DNA of 13,588 nucleotides from Polaromonas sp. YR568 (GTDB lineage: Bacteria; Pseudomonadota; Gammaproteobacteria; Burkholderiales; Burkholderiaceae). The translations under genes were made by a program, and so were the position numbers. Numbering within the stretch: position 1 is the stretch's first letter; each line of letters begins with the position of its first letter. The DNA is taken from positions 1 through 13,588 of the forward strand of contig CAMBWM010000038.1 of the NCBI GenBank assembly GCA_945871335.1, read 5' to 3'. The notes beneath the pieces were generated by a model, which saw only the letters and a program-made list of their open reading frames with translations, was not told the origin of the DNA and ran no database searches. Of this stretch, positions 1-6,728 are shown piece after piece.

Positions 1-527
1 AAGGCCTGAAACTGTGCGGCAACGCCGGCCGGTCCGTCGGCATCGCTGAAGTGCGTCATGAGCGAAATCTCGTCCACTTGCGGCAGCCCGCTCAGCCGCG
101 TCCAGGCGGCGCGAAATCGGTCGGGCTTGAAGCCCAGCCGGTTCATGCCACTGTTCATCTTGAGGAACACGCGCTGCGGCAGCTGCGTCTTGTGGGCGGC
201 CAGCATGTCGATCTGTTCGTCGCAATGAATCACATGCCACAGCCCCAGGCGCGAGCACAGCTCCAGGTCGCGGGCTTCAAAAACACCCTCCAGCAACAAG
301 ATCGGCCCGCGCCAGTCCAGTGCGCGCAGGCGCTGCGCCTCGTTTAAATCGAGCAGTGCAAAACCATCAGCCGCCCGCAAGCCCTCGAACACCCGCTCAA
401 TGCCGTGGCCGTAAGCGTTGGCTTTGACAACAGCCCATACTCGCGCATCGCCAGCGGCCACTCGCAATGCTTGCAAGTTGTGGCGCAGCGCCTCGGTATG
501 AACAGTTGCAAGAATCGGACGGGGCAT
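1..527 (-). CDS. alr: Alanine racemase, N-terminal part (C-terminus off window)
   Basis: PLP-dependent enzyme that interconverts L- and D-alanine in the cytoplasm, supplying D-Ala for peptidoglycan. Reading leftwards from ATG at 525-527, the product begins MPRPILATVHTEALRHNL. It carries the family's PLP-lysine motif VVKANAYGHG with the Schiff-base lysine at K35, then the TIM-barrel segments LKMNSGMNRLGF and MTHFSDAD. About 175 residues are present and the rest lies beyond base 1. The start is supported by the lysine falling at the usual distance from the N-terminus; the upstream Shine-Dalgarno is weak (GAG about 10 bases before ATG). The gene is divergent from lplT across 175 bp. Whether this is the biosynthetic (alr) or catabolic (dadX) paralogue cannot be told from this fragment; no D-amino-acid dehydrogenase gene is adjacent in the window. 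Confidence 0.95.
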   Translation of the reverse strand, partial: MPRPILATVHTEALRHNLQALRVAAGDARVWAVVKANAYGHGIERVFEGLRAADGFALLDLNEAQRLRALDWRGPILLLEGVFEARDLELCSRLGLWHVIHCDEQIDMLAAHKTQLPQRVFLKMNSGMNRLGFKPDRFRAAWTRLSGLPQVDEISLMTHFSDADGPAGVAAQFQA

Positions 528-702
528 GTGAAAAAACTCAAGGGTAAGCACCAAGACCACGTCGGGGCGACCGTCAAGGTTGTATGTCAGCCATTTTGGC
601 ACCGGCGCGCATGCTATAAACCCAGACAGTTACGGAGAACAGCTATTTTTTTTCTGCCGCCCCTTTACCTGACCTTGCCCCGACCGTGATCGCGCATCTT
701 TT
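528..702. promoter_or_regulatory. Divergent alr/lplT intergenic region
   Basis: This 175-bp gap must hold the promoters of both divergent genes. On the + strand the best candidate for lplT is an extended -10 (TGC TATAAA, hexamer 615-620) without a convincing -35 at the right distance. That would give a leader of roughly 75 nt, including a run of eight or more T at about 645-655. No clear promoter was found for alr. No terminator or small gene is evident. Confidence 0.3.
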
Positions 703-1983
703 ATGAAGCGCGGTTTTTACACCATCATGGCAGCGCAGTTTTTCAGCTCGCTGGCTGACAACGCCCTGTTTGTGGTGGCTGTTGAGTTGCTTCGCCAAAG
801 CGGTGCGCCCAGCTGGCAGCCCGCCGCGCTGGTGCCGATGTTCGCACTGTTTTATGTGGTGCTGGCGCCTTTTGTTGGGGCCTTGGCTGACGCCCGACCC
901 AAGGGCAATGTCATGTTCATCAGCAACGCCATCAAGGTGGCGGGTTGCTTGATGATGCTGTTTGGCTCTCACCCTCTTTTGGCTTATGCGATTGTTGGTC
1001 TGGGCGCGGCGGCTTACTCACCGGCCAAGTACGGCATCCTGACTGAGCTTTTGCCGGCCTCGCAGCTGGTCAAGGCCAATGGCTGGATTGAGGGGCTGAC
1101 CATCGCTTCCATCATTTTGGGCGTGCTGCTGGGTGGGCAGTTGGTGGGCACGGTCATTTCGTCGAACATGCTGTCGCTGGACTTGCCGCTGCTGAACACC
1201 GGCATTGATACGCCGGCCGAATCGGCCATCAGCTTCCTGATTTTTGTTTACATTTTGGCGGCCTGGTTCAACACCCGCATTCCACTCACCGGCGTGGCCA
1301 TGCGCCCGATGCCGGGCAACAAGCTTGCGCTGCTGCCTGATTTCTGGCGCTGCAACACCGCCCTGTGGCAAGACAAGCTCGGCCAGATATCACTGTCCAC
1401 CACCACGCTGTTCTGGGGGGTGTCGGGCAACCTGCGCTATATCGTGCTGGCCTGGAGCGCAGCCGCACTGGGTTACAGCACAACGCAAGCGTCTTCATTG
1501 GTGGGCGTGGTGGCCATTGGCACGGCCGTCGGTGCGGTGCTGGCTTCTGTGCGCATGCGCCTGGACCAAGCAACCAGCTTGATGCCTTTGGGCATTGGCA
1601 TGGGCTTGCTGGTGATTTTGATGAACTTCATCGACAACGTCTGGGTGGCTGCGCCTTTCCTGATTTTGCTGGGCGGCCTGGGCGGCTTTTTGGTGGTGCC
1701 CATGAATGCGCTGCTGCAACACCGCGGTCACAACCTGATGGGCGCGGGCCGATCCATCGCGGTACAGAACTTCAATGAGCAATCCTGCATCCTGGTGCTG
1801 GGCGGTTGTTACAGCCTGTCCACCGCTTTGGGGGTCTCGGCTTTCGGCGCCATCACGGCCTTTGGTGTGGTGGTGGCCGGGTTCATGTGGGTCATCCAAC
1901 GCTGGCACACGCACAACTGCGTGCACCACAAAGACAAGCTCGAAGAGCTGCTGAAAATCGCCCGCAGCGACCAGGGCCACTGA
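703..1983 (+). CDS. lplT: Lysophospholipid transporter LplT-like MFS protein
   Basis: Inner-membrane major-facilitator protein of 426 aa. In E. coli, LplT flips lysophospholipids (mainly lyso-PE) inward for reacylation by Aas. The N-terminus (MKRGFYTIMAAQFFSSLADNA) and the motif AAAYSPAKYGILTELLP at about residues 103-119 match LplT. A further series of hydrophobic segments runs to about residue 400, ending in a short charged cytoplasmic tail (HKDKLEELLKIARSD). It is about 30 residues longer than the E. coli protein; part of the excess lies in the 140-175 region between helices. ATG 703 is the only plausible start, because an in-frame TGA at 670-672 precedes it. It has no obvious Shine-Dalgarno. 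The stop overlaps the next start (TGATG). No aas acyltransferase gene is present in the window, so the acylating partner must be elsewhere. Confidence 0.88.
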   Translation: MKRGFYTIMAAQFFSSLADNALFVVAVELLRQSGAPSWQPAALVPMFALFYVVLAPFVGALADARPKGNVMFISNAIKVAGCLMMLFGSHPLLAYAIVGLGAAAYSPAKYGILTELLPASQLVKANGWIEGLTIASIILGVLLGGQLVGTVISSNMLSLDLPLLNTGIDTPAESAISFLIFVYILAAWFNTRIPLTGVAMRPMPGNKLALLPDFWRCNTALWQDKLGQISLSTTTLFWGVSGNLRYIVLAWSAAALGYSTTQASSLVGVVAIGTAVGAVLASVRMRLDQATSLMPLGIGMGLLVILMNFIDNVWVAAPFLILLGGLGGFLVVPMNALLQHRGHNLMGAGRSIAVQNFNEQSCILVLGGCYSLSTALGVSAFGAITAFGVVVAGFMWVIQRWHTHNCVHHKDKLEELLKIARSDQGH

Positions 1984-2894
1984 TGCGGGCACCTCAGGGT
2001 GGCAGCGAACGTCCCACGCTCGCTGTTGTGGCGCTGGTTTTCAACGCCATGGTCTGGGGAATTTCCTGGTGGCCGCTGCGCGAGGTGCAAGCCCATGGCC
2101 TGCACCCGCTGTGGTCAACGGTGCTGATTTATCTGCTGGCAACCCTTGGCGTGTTGGCCTACCGGCCACAGGCCTGGCGCGGTCTGCTCGAACACCCCGG
2201 CCTGCTGCTTTTGCTGCTGGCCTCGGGGCTGACCAATGTCAGCTTTAACTGGGCCGTGACCGTCGGCGACGTGGTCCGGGTGGTCTTGCTTTTTTACCTG
2301 ATGCCCGCTTGGTCTGTACTGATTGCCTGGCTGCTGCTGAACGAAAAACCCAGCACCGGTTCGCTGCTGCGGCTGGCGCTGGCGCTGGCCGGCGTGGTGA
2401 TTGTGCTGAAATCCCCCACCTCAAACTGGCCCGTGCCGGCCAGCATGGCCGACTGGATGGCGCTGATGGGCGGACTGTTTTTTGCGCTCACCAATGTACT
2501 TTTGCGCAAGCACGGACAAACGCCGGGCGAGTCGCGCATGCTGGCGATGTTCGGCGGCGGAGCCATCATCGCCAGCATTGCCGCCTGGGCCGGCATGAGC
2601 GCACAGGTGGTGCCAGAACCGGTTTTTGCGTTAGCCGGTATACCGGCAGCGCTGGGTCTGTGCATGGCCTTTTTGGCGGGAAATATGGCACTTCAATATG
2701 GTGCTGCCCGGCTGGCCGCCAGCACCACGGCGCTGATCATGTTGACTGAGATTTTGTTTGCCAGCGTTTCCTCCGCCTGGCTTGGCGCCGCCGAGTTCAG
2801 CACCCGCACGCTGACCGGTGGCGCACTGATCGTGCTGGCGGCGCTGCTGGCGGCACTGGCGCCTGAAGCGCCCGCTAAAACGCCAGCGTCTTAA
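1983..2894 (+). CDS. EamA/DMT-family permease
   Basis: Predicted inner-membrane transporter of the drug/metabolite superfamily, 303 aa, with two repeated EamA halves and about ten hydrophobic helices. Recognisable pieces are the N-terminal AMVWGISWWPLREV, the TNVSFNWAVTVGDVVRVVLLFYLMPAWSVLIAW segment (here split: TNVSFNWAVTVGDVVRVV, then LLFYLMPAWSVLIAW), LLNEKPS at the end of the first half, and LQYGAARLAAS plus LTEILFASVSSAWLGA in the second half. The start at 1983 is chosen because it gives the normal EamA N-terminus and shares bases with the lplT stop (TGATG), implying translational coupling. The same frame stays open back to 1806, but that part only overlaps lplT. The substrate cannot be inferred; members export amino acids, metabolites or drugs. 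Its stop overlaps the stop of the convergent kinase gene. Confidence 0.88.
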   Translation: MRAPQGGSERPTLAVVALVFNAMVWGISWWPLREVQAHGLHPLWSTVLIYLLATLGVLAYRPQAWRGLLEHPGLLLLLLASGLTNVSFNWAVTVGDVVRVVLLFYLMPAWSVLIAWLLLNEKPSTGSLLRLALALAGVVIVLKSPTSNWPVPASMADWMALMGGLFFALTNVLLRKHGQTPGESRMLAMFGGGAIIASIAAWAGMSAQVVPEPVFALAGIPAALGLCMAFLAGNMALQYGAARLAASTTALIMLTEILFASVSSAWLGAAEFSTRTLTGGALIVLAALLAALAPEAPAKTPAS

Positions 2895-4780
2895 ACGCTG
2901 AACGCCACGCCGGCGCGGCCGCGGGCTTTGTCCAGCTGCTCAAGCAAGCTCTCAGCTGAAAACGGCTTGCCTAAAAATCCGTCAAACACCGCGGCTTTGG
3001 GACCACTGCCCAGGTTACGGGTATGCGCAGTCATGGCAACCAGGAAGGGGCGGACCCGCTTTTGCTTGTGGATGGCTTCGGCCAACTCAAAGCCGTCCAT
3101 ACCGCCCATTTGAATATCACTCACCACGGCCAGGTAAGTGCCGGCCAGCACTTTGGTCAGCGCTTCCTCGCCGGACGGCGCGTCGTCGGTGTTGTAACCC
3201 GCACCCCGTAGGATTTCGACCACCGATATGCGGATCAGTTCATCATCATCGACAACCAGAATGGCCGCGCCGCCCGGCCTGACCGCTACCGCCCATGGCT
3301 CGGGCGCAGTTGCCGAGAAAGTAGCGACGGCTTCAGCATGGCTGCTTTGTGCCAGTTCAACCGGCATCGAGATGGTGAACTTGCTGCCGCGCTGATGCAC
3401 TGACTCCAAACGTATCTCGCCATGCATGGCCGTTACGATGTTGCGCACGATCGACAGGCCAAGCCCCATGCCCTGCCTCTTGACAGCCTTGACTTGCTCG
3501 AAAGGCTGGAACACCCGGCTCTGGTCTTCGACCGGTATGCCGAGACCGGTGTCGCTGACTTCAACGACCAGCTGGCGGGCGCTGAACTTGTTGCAGGGCA
3601 AATCCAGCCGGCAATGCAGTGTGACGACGCCCACCTCTGTGTAACGCAAGGCGTTTTCCAGCAGATTGCCAACGCACTGCGACAGGCGCTCCGGGTCAAC
3701 TTCCACCTCGGCGCCGTGCAGTTGAAAGTTTCGCCGGAAGGCCAGGCCTCTTGTCTCCGCCTTGGCTTCAAAAGTGTTGGCGATCTGGGTGAAAAAGTCT
3801 TCTAGGTGGACCGCACGGGGACGGATGTCCAGCGGCTTGTCTTGCGATATCTGCAAAATATCCCCAACCAGCCGCGCCAGGGTTTGCGAGGACAGCCGGA
3901 TGATGCCTGCAAAACGCTGGCGCTTGTCGGGGCTCAGTTCGGTGGCCAGCAGGCTGCCGGCGCCCTGGATGGCCTGCAGCGGGCTCAGCAGGTCATGCCC
4001 AACCGACGACACCAGCAACTCAAAACGTGAAAAGCGGTTTTGCTCACCCTTGATCAGGCCCCAGCCGGCGTAGATGGCTGCCAGCGAGGCGGCTGCAAAG
4101 AGAGTTAGCAAAATACTGATGATCCAGAACGTGCGCTCGGCCAGCGGCCTGAATGACATGATGGTGCTCTCCATGCCGTCGCGTAATTCGTATTCCACGC
4201 GAATCGTGTCTTGCGTGAACAGCATCCAGTCGCCCAGCGATGTGTCTGCGCTCTTCAGCACCGCGTCGATGGTCTGCAGCCCGGCTTCGAATTTTTCTAC
4301 GGTGTTCAAAAAAATTACGGCGCTCCGGTAGGCCGACTGGAACGATGCATAGTCAGCCACCAGGTCTATGGAGATGATGCTGCCGGGTGCAAAGTGCAAA
4401 AACATCGACGCAACCTGTTTGCGCTGGTCTGACAGGTCCTTCTGGCTCATGCTGCCAACCGCGAAGCGCAGCGAGGCGGCCTCAAGGCGCCGTAGCCCGA
4501 GCAGCATGTCGTAGCTGTCTATGCTTTTGTAGCTGACCCACTTGCGGTTGAGCCAGCTCTCGGCCGCGCTCTTGACCCCCAGGTGGGTGTTGAAGTCCTT
4601 CCAGGTGTTGGAGAACTGGTAGGCAATCAGGCCAAACAAAACCAGGATAGAACTCGCCGCACTGATGGTGAGCCAGCGTCTGAGCCGCAAAGAGCGGCGG
4701 GACTGCTTGAGCAGAAACCCGCTTTTTTTCTGAGCAGTTTTATCCGACAGGCTTTGCATGGCTGCGCGCCTACTGGACAT
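2891..4780 (-). CDS. Hybrid sensor histidine kinase (TM-sensor-TM-HisKA-HATPase-REC)
   Basis: Membrane sensor kinase of 629 aa. Visible order: basic cytoplasmic N-terminus; TM1 about 37-54; predicted periplasmic, mostly helical region about 55-217; TM2 about 218-241; HisKA with phospho-accepting H262 (SVGHDLLSPLQAI); HATPase_c with N-box N372/N376, G1 DTGLGIP (410-416), F-box VFQPFEQ (423-429) and G2 GMGLGLSI (437-444). A linker leads to a C-terminal receiver with acidic pocket D511/D512, phospho-acceptor D555 (SDIQMGGMDG), T584 and K605 (GKPF). All catalytic residues appear intact. No HPt domain follows and no response regulator gene lies in the window, so the onward phosphotransfer partner is unknown. 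The ATG at 4778-4780 overlaps the last 11 bases of the upstream gene, indicating one transcript; M8 is an alternative start. The signal is unknown; the upstream secreted protein is a likely partner. Confidence 0.93.
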   Translation of the reverse strand: MSSRRAAMQSLSDKTAQKKSGFLLKQSRRSLRLRRWLTISAASSILVLFGLIAYQFSNTWKDFNTHLGVKSAAESWLNRKWVSYKSIDSYDMLLGLRRLEAASLRFAVGSMSQKDLSDQRKQVASMFLHFAPGSIISIDLVADYASFQSAYRSAVIFLNTVEKFEAGLQTIDAVLKSADTSLGDWMLFTQDTIRVEYELRDGMESTIMSFRPLAERTFWIISILLTLFAAASLAAIYAGWGLIKGEQNRFSRFELLVSSVGHDLLSPLQAIQGAGSLLATELSPDKRQRFAGIIRLSSQTLARLVGDILQISQDKPLDIRPRAVHLEDFFTQIANTFEAKAETRGLAFRRNFQLHGAEVEVDPERLSQCVGNLLENALRYTEVGVVTLHCRLDLPCNKFSARQLVVEVSDTGLGIPVEDQSRVFQPFEQVKAVKRQGMGLGLSIVRNIVTAMHGEIRLESVHQRGSKFTISMPVELAQSSHAEAVATFSATAPEPWAVAVRPGGAAILVVDDDELIRISVVEILRGAGYNTDDAPSGEEALTKVLAGTYLAVVSDIQMGGMDGFELAEAIHKQKRVRPFLVAMTAHTRNLGSGPKAAVFDGFLGKPFSAESLLEQLDKARGRAGVAFSV

Positions 4781-5282
4781 TGATGCTCACGAGCGCCCAG
4801 ACTTGTTTGCCGTAGGTGGTGTGGGTGCGGAGTTCTTTGGGGTACTTGTCGCTGGGGTACATGACAAGTAACGGGCCCTTGGTTTCAATCTCCAGGCGTT
4901 TGCCGTCCTGCGTGTGGGCCAGCACCACCTCCCACTTCATTAAGTCGCTGACCGGAACACGGCTCTGGTATCCGTCAAGCCCCAACAAAATGACTTCCTT
5001 GGCCGTGGCCGGCATGCCCGCCTTGACGAGTACGTCTTTCATCAAGGGCCCGGTGTATTCGGCACTGCCCGCGTAAGTTGTGGTGGACCGGATGCTGGTG
5101 GAGCCCAGCGCGCTGAGCTCTTTAAAGTTGAAGGTGACTTTTTTGGCGGCCGTAGCTTTGGCCGGCTGAATATTTCCCGTCACCGTCAGCAAAACAGCGG
5201 CAGGATCTGCTGCAGCCGCCCGGGACGCAAAGCCTGCAAGGAAAAAAACAGCCAGCGAAAAAATTACTATTTTATTTTTCAT
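4770..5282 (-). CDS. Secreted molybdopterin-binding-fold protein lacking cysteine
   Basis: Predicted periplasmic protein of 170 aa. It has a signal peptide (MKNKIVIFSLAVFFLAGFAS then RAAAA, cleavage near residues 24-25), followed by one compact domain resembling small members of the oxidoreductase molybdopterin-binding (sulfite-oxidase) fold. Supporting segments are FNFKELSALG, YTGPLMKDVLVKAGM, LLGLDGYQSRVPVSDL, KGPLLVMYPSDKYPKEL and QVWALVSINV. The whole protein contains no cysteine, whereas catalytic members of the fold use a cysteine to bind molybdenum, so a catalytic Mo enzyme is unlikely (inference). ATG 5282 is preferred over a TTG three codons upstream because it starts directly at the signal peptide; the Shine-Dalgarno is weak. 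It overlaps the hybrid kinase gene by 11 bp, suggesting a soluble periplasmic accessory sensor. The family assignment is by eye and moderate. Confidence 0.72.
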   Translation of the reverse strand: MKNKIVIFSLAVFFLAGFASRAAAADPAAVLLTVTGNIQPAKATAAKKVTFNFKELSALGSTSIRSTTTYAGSAEYTGPLMKDVLVKAGMPATAKEVILLGLDGYQSRVPVSDLMKWEVVLAHTQDGKRLEIETKGPLLVMYPSDKYPKELRTHTTYGKQVWALVSINVQ

Positions 5283-5567
5283 TTTAACCAATCTTATCTA
5301 CTTAAAGATTTAAATTTAAGCCACTAAAAAACTGTATTTAAACATAAAGAGCTAAATCAGTCCGTCGGCGTGCGTTGACATCTGCCAAATAATCTGAGCG
5401 ATCGCTTTTTAAGATGGGCCAACCCTGCAGCAGCCGGGCCAGCGCCTGTCGACGCGGGCAGGCATCAGATGTTGTAATAAGTGCTGGTTCAGCCGCACCC
5501 GGCCGAACTCGACCATGAACACGGACAGCCAGATGCAAACGATTCGAAATGTCACGGGGCGCTTGTT
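5283..5567. promoter_or_regulatory. Divergent intergenic region with AT-rich tract
   Basis: This 285-bp gap separates the secreted-protein/kinase unit (-) from the SDR-folB unit (+). Bases 5271-5340 contain only 13 G or C by count, in strong contrast to the GC-rich surroundings. This part includes an imperfect inverted repeat at 5301-5320 (CTTAAA, 8 bases, TTTAAG) and presumably the promoter of the leftward genes, although no hexamer pair is convincing. A 10-bp palindrome AGCGATCGCT lies at 5397-5406, followed by a T run. From about 5410 to 5567 composition returns to GC-rich. Short open frames exist there on both strands, but none has a recognisable product. Confidence 0.4.
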
Positions 5568-6341
5568 ATGAGCCGCGTCAGCTTGGTGACCGGCGGCGCC
5601 CAGCGCCTGGGGCGCCAGATCTGCCTGGCGCTGGCCGGCCGCGGTGACACCGTGGTGGTCCACTACAAAGGCAGCAACCAAGAAGCGGCACGCACTCGCG
5701 ACGACTGCCTGGCCGCAGGCGCGGCGGCGGCTTTCATCGTGCAGGCTGATCTGGCTGACAAGGTCGAGCGCGCCGCGCTTGTGAGCGCGGTGCTGCGCCT
5801 GACCGGCGACTTGCATCTGCTGGTCAACAACGCCTCGCTGTTTGAGTATGACAACGCCAACAGCTTTGCGCCGGAGCGCTTTGAGCAGCACCTGCAAACC
5901 AACTTGATCGCGCCGGTTGAGCTGACCATGGCGCTGCACCGGCATCACAGCCAACAAGGGGGCAAGCGGTCCGGCCATGTGGTGACACTGCTTGACCAGA
6001 AGCTGCAAAACCTCAACGTCGACTACCTCTCCTACACACTGGCCAAACTCAGCTCAGGCGCCAGCATCCGCTACCTGGCGCAGTGCTGCGCACCTTATCT
6101 GCGCGTCAACGCCATCGGGCCGGGCGTGACTCTGGTCAGCGGCGACATGACACCCGATGAGTTTGAGCGCTCGCAAAAAATCGCTGCGCTGGGCAAGTCC
6201 AGTACGCCGCAAGACATTGCCATGGCGGTGCTCATGCTCGACCAGGCTGTCGCAGTGACCGGCCAAACACTGCTGGTTGACGGCGGCCAGCACCTGGTGC
6301 CGCGCCAACGGGATGTGGCTTTTGAGAACAAGGACCTTTGA
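5568..6341 (+). CDS. folM: SDR oxidoreductase, pteridine reductase/FolM type
   Basis: NAD(P)H-dependent short-chain dehydrogenase/reductase of 257 aa, probably reducing a dihydropterin (dihydromonapterin) or dihydrofolate in the cytoplasm. The Rossmann cofactor motif is TGGAQRLG (residues 8-15), the NNAS motif is at 87-90 (VNNASLF), and the active-site YxxxK is Y156/K160. The residue 13 positions before the tyrosine is D143, not the usual SDR serine. An Asp-Tyr-Lys set with this spacing is what pteridine reductase PTR1 and E. coli FolM use. The C-terminus has GQTLLVDGG. ATG 5568 gives the standard MSRVSLVTGG start; the frame is open upstream to 5481, but that part is not SDR-like. The stop shares one base with folB, so the two are co-translated. 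The symbol is by analogy; the substrate is inferred from motif and neighbour. Confidence 0.8.
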   Translation: MSRVSLVTGGAQRLGRQICLALAGRGDTVVVHYKGSNQEAARTRDDCLAAGAAAAFIVQADLADKVERAALVSAVLRLTGDLHLLVNNASLFEYDNANSFAPERFEQHLQTNLIAPVELTMALHRHHSQQGGKRSGHVVTLLDQKLQNLNVDYLSYTLAKLSSGASIRYLAQCCAPYLRVNAIGPGVTLVSGDMTPDEFERSQKIAALGKSSTPQDIAMAVLMLDQAVAVTGQTLLVDGGQHLVPRQRDVAFENKDL

Positions 6342-6724
6342 TGGACAAATGGATTGAGCTCGTAGCCCTGCAATTGCCGGTGTCCATCGGCATTCACGCT
6401 TTTGAAAAAACGGGGCCTCAACCCTTCCGGCTGGACCTGCGCTTAGCCCTCGATCCGGACTACCGCACCCGGCACGACGCCATCTCCGAAACGGTGGACT
6501 ACGACGCCTTGCGCGCGCAGGTCTCTGAGTTGATGCGCTCGCGCCACTTCAATTTGCAGGAAACGCTGATGCAAGAAGTCATCAATATCTGCTTTGCGCT
6601 GGATGGGCGGGTGCGCGCTGTCGATGTGCGCAGCGCCAAAACCGCGGTGTACCCCGACTGCAACAGCGTGGGACTGCACTACAGCATGACGCGCGCCGAA
6701 TGGCACGCCGACACGGCAGCCTGA
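6341..6724 (+). CDS. folB: Dihydroneopterin aldolase
   Basis: Cytoplasmic enzyme of folate synthesis that cleaves 7,8-dihydroneopterin to 6-hydroxymethyl-7,8-dihydropterin and glycolaldehyde; it also epimerises to monapterin in many bacteria. The product has 127 aa, normal for the family. Catalytic positions line up by number with the S. aureus enzyme: E22 in IGIHAFEK, Y54 in ETVDYDALR, E74 in NLQETLM and K100 in SAKTAVYPD. ATG 6341 overlaps the SDR stop (TGATGG); a TTG one codon earlier is less likely. The coupled SDR would act on related pterins. The gene ends four bases before the convergent glcF stop. Confidence 0.93.
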   Translation: MDKWIELVALQLPVSIGIHAFEKTGPQPFRLDLRLALDPDYRTRHDAISETVDYDALRAQVSELMRSRHFNLQETLMQEVINICFALDGRVRAVDVRSAKTAVYPDCNSVGLHYSMTRAEWHADTAA

Positions 6725-6728
6725 AAGG

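Noticed and set aside
596..612. TGGCACC-like sigma-54 element upstream of lplT
   Set aside because: The required GC doublet is not ten bases after GG (CA is found there), so it fails the invariant spacing.
5397..5406. AGCGATCGCT palindrome as a repeat element or operator
   Set aside because: A single copy without a second occurrence nearby. A 10-bp palindrome alone is not enough to call a site.
5409..6008. 199-codon open frame on the - strand opposite the SDR gene
   Set aside because: There is no recognisable motif and it lies antisense to an SDR with intact cofactor and catalytic residues. Its part in the intergenic region (5409-5567) showed no convincing gene.
6725..6728. A bidirectional terminator between folB and glcF
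   Set aside because: Only four bases separate the two stop codons, and no inverted repeat with a T-tract is visible around them.
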